A DNA stretch of 64,000 nt from an uncultured Bacteroidota bacterium (lineage in GTDB: Bacteria > Bacteroidota > Bacteroidia > Flavobacteriales > Flavobacteriaceae), in NCBI GenBank assembly GCA_902512755.1, contig CABXKB010000002.1:50737-114736 (forward strand), given 5' to 3'. Every line of letters starts with the position of its first letter. The first letter of the stretch is position 1. Made by a program: the position numbers and the translations under genes. The notes below the pieces were generated by a model. It saw only the letters and a program-made list of their open reading frames with translations. It did no database searches and had not been told where the DNA came from. This document shows positions 8,966-18,846 of this stretch, piece by piece.

Positions 8966-9110
8966 TCCTTATTTAAAATGTGGTAATTATTTTTGTTTTA
9001 TCGAGAAGGGAGAAGGGCACACCATACTCCATAGAAATGTTACACCCACAAGGGGCGACGAGAAATATTACGCAACGGAAGTTTAGTTGCGAAAGGAATT
9101 AATAAAGAAG
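8966..9110 (-). promoter_or_regulatory. GC-rich, structured leader of the arginine operon (putative)
   Basis: Most of this stretch, especially 9000-9095, is visibly richer in G and C than the rest of the window. It holds a perfect six-base inverted repeat, CGCAAC at 9071-9076 and GTTGCG at 9086-9091, and a tandem GAGAAGG repeat near 9003-9016. It would be the 5' untranslated region of the minus-strand arg mRNA. No exact TAnnTTTG box was found; a near match, TATGATTTG (one extra base), reads on the minus strand at 9115-9123. A 19-codon ORF (8973-9032) lies in it but has no arginine codons, so a classical arginine attenuator peptide is unlikely. A regulatory RNA element is inferred. Confidence 0.4.
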
Positions 9111-9212
9111 TTTTCAAATCATACATTACTTTGCAAAAGTCTATTAAAATTTTTATTTAACAAAAAAAATCAAGTCTTTTCTTAAAATAAGATAGAGTAA
9201 AGAGCGAATGCT

Positions 9213-9220
9213 TAACTTTG
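9213..9220 (+). promoter_or_regulatory. Putative -7 box upstream of tilS
   Basis: TAACTTTG matches the Bacteroidota -7 consensus TAnnTTTG exactly and ends 19 bases before the tilS ATG. No clear TTG -33 element sits at the expected 19-21 base spacing, so support is partial. Confidence 0.4.
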
Positions 9221-9239
9221 TATTACTCAATTCAAGAGG

Positions 9240-10532
9240 ATGCCCAAACTTGATCTTATGCTTGATAAATTAAAAGGAAAGCATGTGCTTCTGGCTCATA
9301 GCGGTGGAGTGGACAGTAGTGTTTTAGCTCATGTTTTTATCAATAAACAGATTAATTTTTCTGTGGCACATTGCAATTTTAAATTAAGAGCAGATTCTAG
9401 TGATGGAGATTTAGAATTTGTGAAAAACTGGTGTTATCAACACAATATTTCTTTCTATTCCAAAGTTTTCGATGTTAAAGAGTATATGATTGTAAATAAA
9501 AAAAGCATCCAAGAAGCTGCTCGAGATCTTCGATATGGATGGTTTAACAGGTTGATGATTGAGTCGGAGCTTGACATTTTAGTGACGGCTCATCATCTAA
9601 ATGATCAGTTAGAAACTTTTTTGATGAACTCTATTCGAGGAACTGGTATTTTAGGATTATTAGGTATCCCTCAAACTAAAAATATCATTCGCCCTCTGAA
9701 GACTATTTCTAAGAAAGAAATTCTTAATTATGCTAAAAAACATAAAATTAAATGGCGTGAGGATAGTTCTAATGCTAAAAATGACTATTTACGAAATAAA
9801 ATCAGGCATCAAGTTATTTCACCACTGGAGCAAATCAAACCTCAAGCCCTTGAAAACTTCAAAACAACTCTAAATAACCTTTCTAATACAGAAGAATTTA
9901 TTTACCTACAGTTAAACAACTTAAAAAAACAAATTTTTAAAGATGATGGTAAAATCATTCATATTAATATCAAACATTTAAAACAGCAAAAACCCTTAAA
10001 TTTTTGTTTACATCATTGGTTTTCTCCTTTTGGATTTGATATGAAAGAAGTTGAAAAATTAATTCTTACTAATAGTGGAAAAGTGATGACAAGCTATTCA
10101 CACCGTTTGATTCGTGGCAGGAATGAGCTAATACTGACTCCTTTAATTGAAGAAAACAATTCTTTAATTACAATTGACATAAATAAAAGGAATCATAAAC
10201 TCCCTTTTGATTTAGAATTGAAAACCGAACAGCTAATATCTAAAGAAAATTGGATGTCTAACGAAGCTTTTTTGGATAAAGACTTATTAAAAAATCCGCT
10301 ACACATCAGGAAGTATAGGGAAGGTGATTACTTTTACCCTTCTGGAATGCAGGGTAAAAAATTACTTAGTAAATTTTTCAAGGACGAAAAATATTCCCTT
10401 TTAGAAAAAGAACAGCAGTGGTTATTATGCTCTGATGAAAAAATAGTATGGGTAGTGGGAAGACGTTGTGATCGACGTTTTACAGCCAATTCAAAAACAA
10501 AGAATAAAATTTTAATGCGTTTAGGGGAATGA
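9240..10532 (+). CDS. tilS: tRNA(Ile)-lysidine synthetase
   Basis: Converts the wobble cytidine of the AUA-reading tRNA-Ile anticodon to lysidine, an essential modification. The ATP-pyrophosphatase P-loop SGGVDSS is at 21-27. The central region includes the LRNKIRH block, and the C-terminal TilS domain is recognisable from about 355 on (GDYFYPSGMQGKK). The 430 residues are typical. The ATG at 9240 follows a short AAGAGG-like purine stretch. dsbD starts four bases inside its end. The assignment rests on the N-terminal and C-terminal domains together, which exclude TtcA-like PP-loop enzymes. Confidence 0.93.
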   Translation: MPKLDLMLDKLKGKHVLLAHSGGVDSSVLAHVFINKQINFSVAHCNFKLRADSSDGDLEFVKNWCYQHNISFYSKVFDVKEYMIVNKKSIQEAARDLRYGWFNRLMIESELDILVTAHHLNDQLETFLMNSIRGTGILGLLGIPQTKNIIRPLKTISKKEILNYAKKHKIKWREDSSNAKNDYLRNKIRHQVISPLEQIKPQALENFKTTLNNLSNTEEFIYLQLNNLKKQIFKDDGKIIHINIKHLKQQKPLNFCLHHWFSPFGFDMKEVEKLILTNSGKVMTSYSHRLIRGRNELILTPLIEENNSLITIDINKRNHKLPFDLELKTEQLISKENWMSNEAFLDKDLLKNPLHIRKYREGDYFYPSGMQGKKLLSKFFKDEKYSLLEKEQQWLLCSDEKIVWVVGRRCDRRFTANSKTKNKILMRLGE

Positions 10533-12511
10533 AAAAGTTGTTGTTATTGTTGTTATGGAGTTTGATGCTCAATGCCCAAATAAAAGAACCTGTCGAATGG
10601 CAAACTTCAATCAAAATGATTAAGCAAGATGTTTATATTTTAACTTTTGAAGCTAAAATTGCACCTAAATGGCACTTATATTCGCAGTTCTCTGACCCCG
10701 ATGGTGCTATTCCTACTGAATTTATATTTAAAGAAAATGCAGCGTTTAAAAAAACAGGTCCAACTCAAGAGAGTCAAACACTTGTTAACTATGACAAATT
10801 CTTCGACATGAATCTAACCTATTTTAATGATAGGGCAAAATTTAATCAGGAAATTGAACTCCTAAATCCAAACTCAAATGAAATTGAAGTCGAAGTTGAG
10901 GTTAATTATCAGGCTTGTGACGATTCCTTATGTATTTTTAGATCAGAGAATTTTATTATCGCTTTTGACGGTTCTAATCTAGCCACTAATCAAAAAATCA
11001 ATAAAAAAAGTAAAAAACTCTCTGATGCACTTCGTTTACAATTGAATGAAACAGAATTTTTAGAGAGTGAAATAACAAAGGAGGGTACCTACTCTTATTT
11101 AAATATTTTCATACTCGGTTTTATTGGCGGTTTGTTAGCCTTATTGACTCCCTGTGTTTTTCCAATGATTCCACTTACGGTATCATTTTTCTTAAAAAAA
11201 TCAATCTCTTCCTCTCGAGGTATTTTTAATGCTTTAACGTATGCTTTTTTTATAGTTTTAATTTATGGTTTTTTGAGTTTACCTTTTCATTTTATAGACT
11301 CATTAGATCCTGAGATACTTAATACCCTAGCAACAAGTATATTTTTAAACCTAATGTTTTTTGTTGTATTTGTATTTTTTGCTTTTTCCTTTTTTGGATT
11401 TTACGATCTTACATTACCTACTCAATGGGGAGATAGAGCCGATAAGGCCTCAGTTAGTAAAGGTGTGGTTGGTATATTTTTTATGGCACTTACACTAGCT
11501 ATAGTTTCCTTTTCTTGCACAGGACCAATTTTAGGATCTTTACTTGCTGGCTCTATTACTGCTGAAGGAGGAGCTACGCAGTTGTCAATTGGAATGCTTG
11601 GTTTTGGGATCGCTTTAGGGCTGCCTTTCGGTTTATTTGCATTGTTTCCTAATACTTTAAAAGCTTTACCCAAATCAGGTAACTGGATGACTACGATAAA
11701 AGTAATTTTAGGATTTTTAGAATTAGCTTTAGCTTTAAAATTTTTATCAAATGCCGACTTGGTAGCTCATTTAGGTCTATTAAAGCGTGAAGTTTTTATT
11801 GGGATTTGGACCCTATTAACTTTTACCTTAACTCTTTATCTTTTTGGAATATTTCGTTTTCCAAATGAAGTAAAAGAGCCATTATCAAAAACCCGTTATT
11901 CTATTGCAGGACTTTCACTTGTTTTAACCTCTTATCTGTTTCTTGGTTTAGTATCATCAACTAATACACTTAAGCTTTTGAGCGGTTTTCCTCCTCCTGA
12001 ATATTATAGCTTGCATAGTCAAGACTCAGATTGTCCTCTTGGTTTGGAATGTTATAAAGATTATGAAAAAGGAGAAAAAGTAGCGCTTTCTAAAGGAAAA
12101 CCGATGTTACTAGACTTTACCGGATGGGCCTGTGTTAATTGTCGTAAAATGGAAGAAAAAGTTTGGTCTGAACCAGACGTTTATTCGCTTTTAAAAGAAG
12201 AGTATATTATCATATCACTTTATGTAGATGATAGAGAACCATTAGCAAAAGATGATCAGTTTAATTTTAAATATCCAAATGGACGCATTAAAAAAATCAA
12301 TACTGTTGGAAAGAAATGGGCGACCTTTCAAGCAATAAATTTTAATACTGCTTCACAACCTTTTTACATTCAAATAAATTCAGATGGAACAATTTTAAAT
12401 AATCCAATACAATACACTGATCCTAAGACTTTTAAAATCTGGCTACAAACTGGATTAAATAACTTAAAGCCTAAAATAAAGGCTAAATATATTAAGTTAA
12501 AAAATTTATAG
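10529..12511 (+). CDS. dsbD: Thiol:disulfide interchange protein DsbD
   Basis: Carries reducing equivalents from cytoplasmic thioredoxin across the inner membrane to periplasmic thiols. Order of parts: signal peptide (1-17, ends LNAQ); periplasmic alpha domain with cysteines 130 and 135; eight-helix membrane domain with Cys209 in the TPCVFPMIP turn and Cys330 in the FSCTGP turn; C-terminal thioredoxin domain with WACVNC (Cys535, Cys538). All three Cys pairs are intact. A further pair, Cys502 and Cys508, lies in the linker before the thioredoxin domain. The 660 residues are somewhat longer than E. coli DsbD. ATG overlaps the tilS stop by four bases, indicating an operon. Confidence 0.93.
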   Translation: MKKLLLLLLWSLMLNAQIKEPVEWQTSIKMIKQDVYILTFEAKIAPKWHLYSQFSDPDGAIPTEFIFKENAAFKKTGPTQESQTLVNYDKFFDMNLTYFNDRAKFNQEIELLNPNSNEIEVEVEVNYQACDDSLCIFRSENFIIAFDGSNLATNQKINKKSKKLSDALRLQLNETEFLESEITKEGTYSYLNIFILGFIGGLLALLTPCVFPMIPLTVSFFLKKSISSSRGIFNALTYAFFIVLIYGFLSLPFHFIDSLDPEILNTLATSIFLNLMFFVVFVFFAFSFFGFYDLTLPTQWGDRADKASVSKGVVGIFFMALTLAIVSFSCTGPILGSLLAGSITAEGGATQLSIGMLGFGIALGLPFGLFALFPNTLKALPKSGNWMTTIKVILGFLELALALKFLSNADLVAHLGLLKREVFIGIWTLLTFTLTLYLFGIFRFPNEVKEPLSKTRYSIAGLSLVLTSYLFLGLVSSTNTLKLLSGFPPPEYYSLHSQDSDCPLGLECYKDYEKGEKVALSKGKPMLLDFTGWACVNCRKMEEKVWSEPDVYSLLKEEYIIISLYVDDREPLAKDDQFNFKYPNGRIKKINTVGKKWATFQAINFNTASQPFYIQINSDGTILNNPIQYTDPKTFKIWLQTGLNNLKPKIKAKYIKLKNL

Positions 12512-12584
12512 AGCCAAATAGTATTTTAAATTGAATAAATTGTTTTGAGGCTCCTGTATAAATTCCATATCATTTTTGTAAGAT

Positions 12585-13304
12585 TCACTTAACAAAATAA
12601 ATATCATTTATTGGCACTCTAAATCTTTCACCATAAACACCGTCTTTTTGTCGAATCCCACAACCAATTACCATACTGATTTCTGCAGCTTTAGGAAGAC
12701 TAAGGATTGATTTTAAACGGACAGAGTCAAAACCTTCCATAGGACAAGTATCATAACCTAGAGCAGACATGCTCAACATAAAGGTCTGAGCAGCAAGGGC
12801 ACAGCTTTTATGTCCGACCACTCTTAAATCACCAGCTTTTACCTCGCGATACGTAACTTTTTTTAAACCATCCCAACTAGTTTTTAAGCTGTGAAGAAAT
12901 CCATTCAATGGTTGAGTTCCTTTATATAGTTTAGGAATAATTTTTTGATAGTAATCTAATGCTCCTTTGATTTTTTTTTTGTCTAAACCTTTATTAGAGT
13001 TTTTTATAAAATTGAGATTAGATTGGATGCGCTCAGGCCAAAGGTCTAATCTTACAACTGGAATAACTAATTCTTGAGCAGTTTTTGCCGCAGGTTGGTT
13101 GTAACACACTTTAGCAATGTCTTTCAAAAGGTCCTTTGATTGTATATGATAAAATTCCCACAACTGAAGATTGCTGCTTGTTGGAGCTAAGCTAGCTTGT
13201 TTAATACATTGCTTAACTAACTTACTTTCAATTGACTTTTCTGGATCGTAAACTCTCACCGAACGCCTAAAGTGTATCGCCTCACTTACTGTTTTTTCTT
13301 TCAT
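12585..13304 (-). CDS. Nitroreductase family FMN oxidoreductase
   Basis: FMN-dependent NAD(P)H oxidoreductase of the nitroreductase fold. The N-terminal phosphate-binding block FRRSVRVYDP is at about 12-21, followed by SLAPTSSNLQ, both hallmarks of the family, and the later region has the conserved PMEGFDSVRLK stretch. The 239 residues are normal. It follows an aldehyde dehydrogenase by two bases on the same strand, so the two are co-transcribed. A role in detoxifying electrophiles or quinones is only inferred. The natural substrate cannot be told from sequence. Confidence 0.85.
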   Translation of the reverse strand: MKEKTVSEAIHFRRSVRVYDPEKSIESKLVKQCIKQASLAPTSSNLQLWEFYHIQSKDLLKDIAKVCYNQPAAKTAQELVIPVVRLDLWPERIQSNLNFIKNSNKGLDKKKIKGALDYYQKIIPKLYKGTQPLNGFLHSLKTSWDGLKKVTYREVKAGDLRVVGHKSCALAAQTFMLSMSALGYDTCPMEGFDSVRLKSILSLPKAAEISMVIGCGIRQKDGVYGERFRVPINDIYFVK

Positions 13305-13306
13305 AT

Positions 13307-14689
13307 TTAAATGCGTTTTAATATTTTTTTAAGTAAGTCAATTGATTTAGGATATGGTGCATAACGTTGAGGTAGATCAAACCAAAATGATCGTTTTACA
13401 ACAGGTTTAGAATGGGTAAACAAGTCAAAGCTATATTTGCCATGATAGGAACCTAAACCACTATTTCCAACACCACCAAATGGAAGTTTGGAATTAGTGA
13501 AATGAACCAATGCATCATTAACAACGGCTCCTCCAAAAGAATAGTTTTTAATTAAACTATTTATGAATTTTTTATTATTACTAAAAACATAAAAAGCTAA
13601 GGGGTTTTTTAATTGAGTTAAAACTTTGTCGATATCATCCAATGAATCATAGCTAAGTATGGGTAAAATAGGACCAAAGATTTCATCTTGAATTAAAGTA
13701 GTGTTCATAGATGGATTATCAACAACTGTAGGGCCGAAATAAAGTTCGTTTTTGTCTTTGGATCCACCGTAAACAATTTTTTGTTCTTTAAGATCTGCTT
13801 CTAATTTTTTAAAATGTTTTTCATGAATTATTCGTCCATAGTCCTTAGACTCCTGAGCATTTTTCCCAAAAGATTTTTCAATTTCTTCGATTATAGCTTG
13901 TGTTAAATTAGTTTTGAATTCTGACTTGACAAGCACATAATCTGGAGCTATACATGTCTGTCCACAATTTATAAATTTTCCCCAAACAATTCTTTTTGCA
14001 GTTTTTTTAATTGGAGCAGTTCCGTCAACAATACAAGGACTCTTTCCTCCCAACTCTAGGGTTATGGGTGTCAAATATTCTGCTGCTGCTTTGGCAACAA
14101 TTTTTCCTACTTTTGTGCTTCCTGTATAAAAGATATAATCCCACTGTTCTTTGAGCAATGCTTGAGCAACTTTTGCATCACCTTCCACCACACTAACCCA
14201 TTCATAAGGGAATACCGCATCAAGTATTTCAATCAAAACCTTGGAAGTATTTGGCGCCGATTCTGAAGGTTTGAGGATAACGGTATTACCAGTAGCAACT
14301 GCTCCAATAATTGGCACCATAGCTAGTTGAAATGGATAATTCCAGGGAGAAATCATTAACACTGTTCCATATGGTTCATAAAGAAGAAAATCTTGAGAGG
14401 GAAAGTTTAGTATACTTCCTGAAACACTTTTAGGAGCTGACCAATCTTTAATATTTTTAATGAAGAGATCGATCTCTTTTAAAACCATAAGAAATTCACT
14501 ACTAAAAGATTCAAAAACAGGTTTTTTCAAATCTTCATATAAGGCATCATAAACATCTTGTTCTTTATCTTCTAAAATTAATTTTAATTTTTTAAGATGT
14601 TGAATTCGTAGCTTTAATGGATGATTTTTATGTGTTTTAAAAAACCGACGGTGGGCCTCCTTAAGTTTAGTAATCGCTTGGGAATTCAT
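13307..14689 (-). CDS. Class-3-type aldehyde dehydrogenase
   Basis: NAD(P)-dependent oxidation of aldehydes to carboxylates. The ALDH landmarks are SPWNYPF (115-120) for cofactor binding, the general base Glu212 in LELGGKSP, and the catalytic Cys246 in GQTCIAPD. With 460 residues and no N-terminal extension it resembles the short class-3 (ALDH3/YwdH-like) enzymes acting on fatty or medium-chain aldehydes. It is the promoter-proximal gene of a two-gene unit with the nitroreductase. The substrate is not known. Confidence 0.88.
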   Translation of the reverse strand: MNSQAITKLKEAHRRFFKTHKNHPLKLRIQHLKKLKLILEDKEQDVYDALYEDLKKPVFESFSSEFLMVLKEIDLFIKNIKDWSAPKSVSGSILNFPSQDFLLYEPYGTVLMISPWNYPFQLAMVPIIGAVATGNTVILKPSESAPNTSKVLIEILDAVFPYEWVSVVEGDAKVAQALLKEQWDYIFYTGSTKVGKIVAKAAAEYLTPITLELGGKSPCIVDGTAPIKKTAKRIVWGKFINCGQTCIAPDYVLVKSEFKTNLTQAIIEEIEKSFGKNAQESKDYGRIIHEKHFKKLEADLKEQKIVYGGSKDKNELYFGPTVVDNPSMNTTLIQDEIFGPILPILSYDSLDDIDKVLTQLKNPLAFYVFSNNKKFINSLIKNYSFGGAVVNDALVHFTNSKLPFGGVGNSGLGSYHGKYSFDLFTHSKPVVKRSFWFDLPQRYAPYPKSIDLLKKILKRI

Positions 14690-14894
14690 TTCTTTATTAT
14701 GCTTTTTAGTTTAAAGATAAAAGAAAAAAATTGTCATAGTTTTTATGGTTCTTGAATGTATTAAAAAAAATATTAAAAATAATTGATAATCAATAAGTTA
14801 AAATCTAAAATAACACTTTGAATATAGGAGAGAATTTTGAATAAAAACTTATGACCTATTAACAAAACTTAATTTCGATAAATTAATCTTAAGT
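14690..14894. other. Divergent intergenic region between aldehyde dehydrogenase and ilvD
   Basis: About 205 very AT-rich bases that must hold promoters for both directions. I found no exact TAnnTTTG box on either strand; the closest for ilvD is TAATTTCG at about 14870-14877, with one mismatch. No leader peptide rich in Ile, Val or Leu codons and no attenuator hairpin was seen. Confidence 0.4.
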
Positions 14895-16571
14895 ATGAAG
14901 CTTAATAAGTACAGTAAAACCGTTACTCAAGATCCTACTCAACCTGCAGCACAAGCTATGTTGCATGCTATTGGTCTTGCTGATGAAGATTTTCAAAAAC
15001 CACTAATCGGTATTGCCTCTACTGGGTATGAAGGAAATCCTTGTAATATGCATCTTAATGAACTTGCAGTAGATATAAAATTAGGGGTTAATAAACAATC
15101 ATTAGTCGGTTTAATTTTTAATACTATAGGAGTGAGTGATGGAATTTCAATGGGAACACCAGGGATGCGTTTTTCACTTCCTTCAAGAGATATTATAGCA
15201 GACTCGATTGAAACAGTTGTTCAGGCGATGTCTTACGATGGGGTAGTTACTGTAGTTGGTTGTGATAAAAATATGCCTGGAGCTCTAATGGCTTTATTAC
15301 GTTTAAATCGTCCTTCAATTTTAGTTTATGGTGGAACTATTGCAGCTGGCTGTCATAATGATAAAGAGCTTGATGTAGTTTCTGCTTTTGAAGCATGGGG
15401 TGAAAAAGTAGCAGGTGTGATTGATGAAAAAGAATATAAAAATGTAATTCGCAAATCTTGTCCAGGAGCAGGTGCTTGTGGAGGTATGTATACAGCTAAC
15501 ACCATGGCATCCGCCATAGAAGCTTGTGGAATGGCTTTGCCTTTCAATGCATCAAATCCAGCGGTAAGTAAAGAGAAAAAAGATGAATGTAAAGTATTAG
15601 GAGAGCACCTAAAAAATTTAGTAGAAAAAGACTTAAAGCCTCGTGAAATTGTAACTCAAAAATCTATTGAAAATGCTTTAAGGTTAATTGCTGTTTTGGG
15701 AGGATCTACGAATGCAGTACTTCACTTTTTAGCCATCGCTAAAGCTGCACAAATTGAATTAACCATTGATGATTTCCAAAAGATTAGTGATAACACACCA
15801 TTTTTAGCTGATTTAAAACCTAGCGGTAAATATTTGATGAAAGATTTGCATAATGTTGGTGGAGTGCCTGCCGTTATGAAATATATGTTAGAATTGGACA
15901 TGTTACACGGTGAGTGTATGACCGTTACTGGTAAGACATTAGCTGAGAACCTTTCTAGCGTAAAGAGTTTAAAGGGAAATCAAGATATTATTAGAACAAT
16001 TGATAAACCCATTAAGTCTACAGGTCACATTCGTATACTTAAAGGAAATTTAGCCACAGGTGGTTCAGTCGCAAAAATCACAGGTAAAGAAGGTCTTATC
16101 TTTAAAGGGAAAGCACGCGTTTTTGATAGTGAATATGAAGCAAATGATGGTATTCGAGATGGTAAAGTAAATTCAGGAGAGGTAGTTGTAATTCGTTATG
16201 AGGGTCCAAAAGGAGGGCCTGGAATGCCAGAAATGCTTAAACCTACAGCAGCTATTATGGGAGCAGGTTTAGGAAAAAGTGTAGCCTTGATTACTGATGG
16301 GCGTTTTTCTGGAGGTACACATGGATTTGTTGTTGGACACATTGTACCTGAGGCTCAAGACGGCGGAGCAATTGCATTAATAAGAAACGGTGATTTAATA
16401 ACTATAGATGCTAATAAAAATACCATAAGCGTGGATTTGAGTGATGACGAGCTGTCTGCTAGAAAATCGAAATGGATCCAACCTCCTTTCAAATTTGAAC
16501 AAGGCGTATTATTTAAATACATTAAAAATGTATCAACAGCCTCTCAAGGTTGTGTAACTGATTCCAATTAA
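14895..16571 (+). CDS. ilvD: Dihydroxy-acid dehydratase
   Basis: Dehydrates 2,3-dihydroxy-isovalerate and 2,3-dihydroxy-3-methylvalerate to the 2-oxo acids in valine and isoleucine synthesis. Three iron-sulfur ligands are visible: Cys50 (GNPCNMH), Cys123 (GCDKNMPG) and Cys195 ([12 protein letters not shown]). The 558 residues match the family, and the C-terminal [12 protein letters not shown] block that includes the catalytic Ser is present. First gene of an operon; ilvB begins two bases after its stop. Edd, the related phosphogluconate dehydratase, is excluded by the BCAA-pathway neighbours. Confidence 0.96.
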   Translation: MKLNKYSKTVTQDPTQPAAQAMLHAIGLADEDFQKPLIGIASTGYEGNPCNMHLNELAVDIKLGVNKQSLVGLIFNTIGVSDGISMGTPGMRFSLPSRDIIADSIETVVQAMSYDGVVTVVGCDKNMPGALMALLRLNRPSILVYGGTIAAGCHNDKELDVVSAFEAWGEKVAGVIDEKEYKNVIRKSCPGAGACGGMYTANTMASAIEACGMALPFNASNPAVSKEKKDECKVLGEHLKNLVEKDLKPREIVTQKSIENALRLIAVLGGSTNAVLHFLAIAKAAQIELTIDDFQKISDNTPFLADLKPSGKYLMKDLHNVGGVPAVMKYMLELDMLHGECMTVTGKTLAENLSSVKSLKGNQDIIRTIDKPIKSTGHIRILKGNLATGGSVAKITGKEGLIFKGKARVFDSEYEANDGIRDGKVNSGEVVVIRYEGPKGGPGMPEMLKPTAAIMGAGLGKSVALITDGRFSGGTHGFVVGHIVPEAQDGGAIALIRNGDLITIDANKNTISVDLSDDELSARKSKWIQPPFKFEQGVLFKYIKNVSTASQGCVTDSN

Positions 16572-16573
16572 AT

Positions 16574-18307
16574 ATGGGAACAAAGACAAAAATAAAATTA
16601 AATCAAGGTCAAAGCGATACTTTAAATATTTCTGGTGCAGAAGCGGTTGTTAGATGCCTCTTAGAAGAAGGTGCTGACTTGGTTTATGGTTACCCAGGCG
16701 GGGCTATAATGCCGATTTATGACGAACTATTTAAGTTTCAAGATAAACTTCATCATGTGCTTACTCGACACGAACAAGGAGCAACCCATGCTGCTCAAGG
16801 TTTTGCGCGTACCTCTGGAAAAGTAGGAGTGGCTTTAGCAACTTCTGGCCCAGGTGCAACTAATTTAGTTACAGGAATTGCAGATGCCCAAATTGATTCT
16901 ACACCTATTGTTTGTATTACTGGCCAAGTTTCTTCTAATCTTCTGGGATCAGATGCATTCCAAGAAACTGATATTATTGGAATTTCAACCCCTGTTACAA
17001 AATGGAATTATCAAATTACAAAGGCTAGCGAGATTCCATCAATAATAGCTAAAGCTTTTTATATCGCACGTTCGGGAAGACCTGGTCCAGTTCTAATAGA
17101 TATTACTAAAGATGCACAGTTTGAAGTATTTGACTTCAGTTATGAAAAGTGTACCGGAATTAGGAGCTATTCTCCTTATCCAAAGCTTTCTAAAAAGAAT
17201 CTAGAGGAGGCTTTAGTTTTAATTAATCAGGCTAAAAAGCCTTTAGTAGTCTGGGGGCAAGGAGTAATCTTAGGGAATGCCGAGGAAGAGTTTAAAGTTT
17301 TTATTGAAAAATCAGGTATTCCAGCAGCTTGGACTATATTAGGTCTTTCTGCTATTCCTACTGATCATCCTTCAAATAGAGGGATGGTCGGGATGCATGG
17401 AAATTATGCGCCAAATCTACTTACAAACGAATGTGATTTACTTATAGCAATTGGAATGCGCTTTGATGATCGTGTAACTGGTGATTTAACCAAATATGCT
17501 AAACAAGCTAAGATTATCCATCTAGAATTAGATCCTGCTGAGGTTAATAAAAATGTCAAAGTTGATGTAGCACTTATATCCGATTGTAAAGTTTCCTTGG
17601 AAGAATTAAATAAAAGAATTTCAGTCGGAACTTATCCCAATTGGATTGCTCGCTTCGAAGCTTTAGACAAAATTGAAAATGATAAAGTTATACAATGTGA
17701 TTTATTTCCTACAAAAGATGGACTTACAATGGGCGAGAGTATTGAAATGATTAATAAGCATTCAAATAACGACGCAGTTATTGTAACCGATGTAGGTCAA
17801 CATCAAATGGTTGCTTGCCGTTATGCAAAATTTAGTCAATCTAAAAGTAATGTTACCTCGGGCGGTTTAGGAACAATGGGATTTGCACTTCCTGCGGCAA
17901 TAGGTGCTAAAATGGGAGCTCCCAAGCGTGAGGTAGTTGCTATTATTGGAGATGGTGGTTATCAAATGACAATTCAAGAGTTAGGCACTATTTTTCAACA
18001 TCAAGCTGCAGTAAAAATAGTCGTTTTAAACAATGACTTTCTAGGGATGGTTCGCCAGTGGCAGCAACTTTTTTTTGACAAACGTTATGCTTCTACTGAA
18101 ATGGTTAATCCGGACTTTGTAACTATTGCTAAAGGTTATAGAATTAAAGCTAAAAGGGTGGTTAATAGAAAAAATCTTGATATTGCTGTAAAAGAAATGA
18201 TGGCTTCAAAAGAACCTTATTTTTTGGAAGTTTGTGTTGAAAAAGAAGACAATGTTTTTCCAATGATTCCAAGTGGAGCAAGTGTTTCAGACATAAGATT
18301 AGAATAA
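16574..18307 (+). CDS. ilvB: Acetolactate synthase large (catalytic) subunit
   Basis: ThDP-, Mg- and FAD-dependent condensation of pyruvate with pyruvate or 2-oxobutyrate. The catalytic ThDP-activating Glu67 lies in RHEQGATHAA, and the ThDP/Mg motif starts at GDGGYQMT and ends at LNND in the C-terminal domain. The 577 residues are standard for the large subunit. It sits between ilvD and ilvN and needs the regulatory subunit encoded directly downstream, one base after its stop. A roughly 15-residue N-terminal tail precedes the conserved SGAEAVVRCL core; ATG 16574 is the only good start. Confidence 0.96.
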   Translation: MGTKTKIKLNQGQSDTLNISGAEAVVRCLLEEGADLVYGYPGGAIMPIYDELFKFQDKLHHVLTRHEQGATHAAQGFARTSGKVGVALATSGPGATNLVTGIADAQIDSTPIVCITGQVSSNLLGSDAFQETDIIGISTPVTKWNYQITKASEIPSIIAKAFYIARSGRPGPVLIDITKDAQFEVFDFSYEKCTGIRSYSPYPKLSKKNLEEALVLINQAKKPLVVWGQGVILGNAEEEFKVFIEKSGIPAAWTILGLSAIPTDHPSNRGMVGMHGNYAPNLLTNECDLLIAIGMRFDDRVTGDLTKYAKQAKIIHLELDPAEVNKNVKVDVALISDCKVSLEELNKRISVGTYPNWIARFEALDKIENDKVIQCDLFPTKDGLTMGESIEMINKHSNNDAVIVTDVGQHQMVACRYAKFSQSKSNVTSGGLGTMGFALPAAIGAKMGAPKREVVAIIGDGGYQMTIQELGTIFQHQAAVKIVVLNNDFLGMVRQWQQLFFDKRYASTEMVNPDFVTIAKGYRIKAKRVVNRKNLDIAVKEMMASKEPYFLEVCVEKEDNVFPMIPSGASVSDIRLE

Positions 18308-18308
18308 A

Positions 18309-18839
18309 ATGAAAAAAAATACTTTCACCATCTCCGTCTATACTGAGAACAACATAGGATTACTAAATCGGATATCTGCAATTTTTTTAAAACGCCATAT
18401 CAATCTCGAAAGCTTTTCAACATCTGAATCTGAAATTCAAAATGTATTTCGTTTTGTTATTGTTGTTAAAACTGATGCAGAACGTGTTCGTAAAATTGTA
18501 CAACAGATAGAAAAACAGGTTGATGTAATAAAGGCTTTTTATCATACTGATGAAGAAACAATTTTTCAAGAAAACGCTCTATATAAAGTTAAATCAAATT
18601 CATTATTTGAAGAACGTCAAATTCAAAACATTATAAAATCTAGTCACGCAACTATAGTTACTGTTTCACCTGAGTTCTTTGTTATTGAAAAAACAGGTTT
18701 TAGAGACGAAACTGAAAAGCTGCGTAAAGATCTTGCACCATATGGTCTCCTCCAATTTGTTCGTTCTGGAAGAATATCAGTAACAAAAGCTAAAATGGGA
18801 ATCTCCGAAATTTTAAATACATTTAAAAATAACAATTAA
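18309..18839 (+). CDS. ilvN: Acetolactate synthase small (regulatory) subunit
   Basis: Binds branched-chain amino acids and confers feedback inhibition and full activity on IlvB. An N-terminal ACT domain is visible at about 6-75 ([18 protein letters not shown]), followed by the C-terminal domain typical of small subunits. The 176 residues are similar to IlvH-type subunits. The gene follows ilvB after one base and precedes ilvC by seven, so stoichiometric co-expression is expected. Function is inferred from the ACT domain plus position; both are strong. Confidence 0.93.
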   Translation: MKKNTFTISVYTENNIGLLNRISAIFLKRHINLESFSTSESEIQNVFRFVIVVKTDAERVRKIVQQIEKQVDVIKAFYHTDEETIFQENALYKVKSNSLFEERQIQNIIKSSHATIVTVSPEFFVIEKTGFRDETEKLRKDLAPYGLLQFVRSGRISVTKAKMGISEILNTFKNNN

Positions 18840-18846
18840 TCAAACT

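Noticed and set aside
8973-9032. Nineteen-codon minus-strand ORF just before the arg operon acetyltransferase, considered as a leader peptide
   Set aside because: It has no arginine codons and no ribosome-binding feature; it is more likely a chance ORF in the structured leader.
12511-12553. GAGCC...GGCTC inverted repeat after dsbD
   Set aside because: Only five base pairs with a loop of over 30 bases; not convincing as a terminator.
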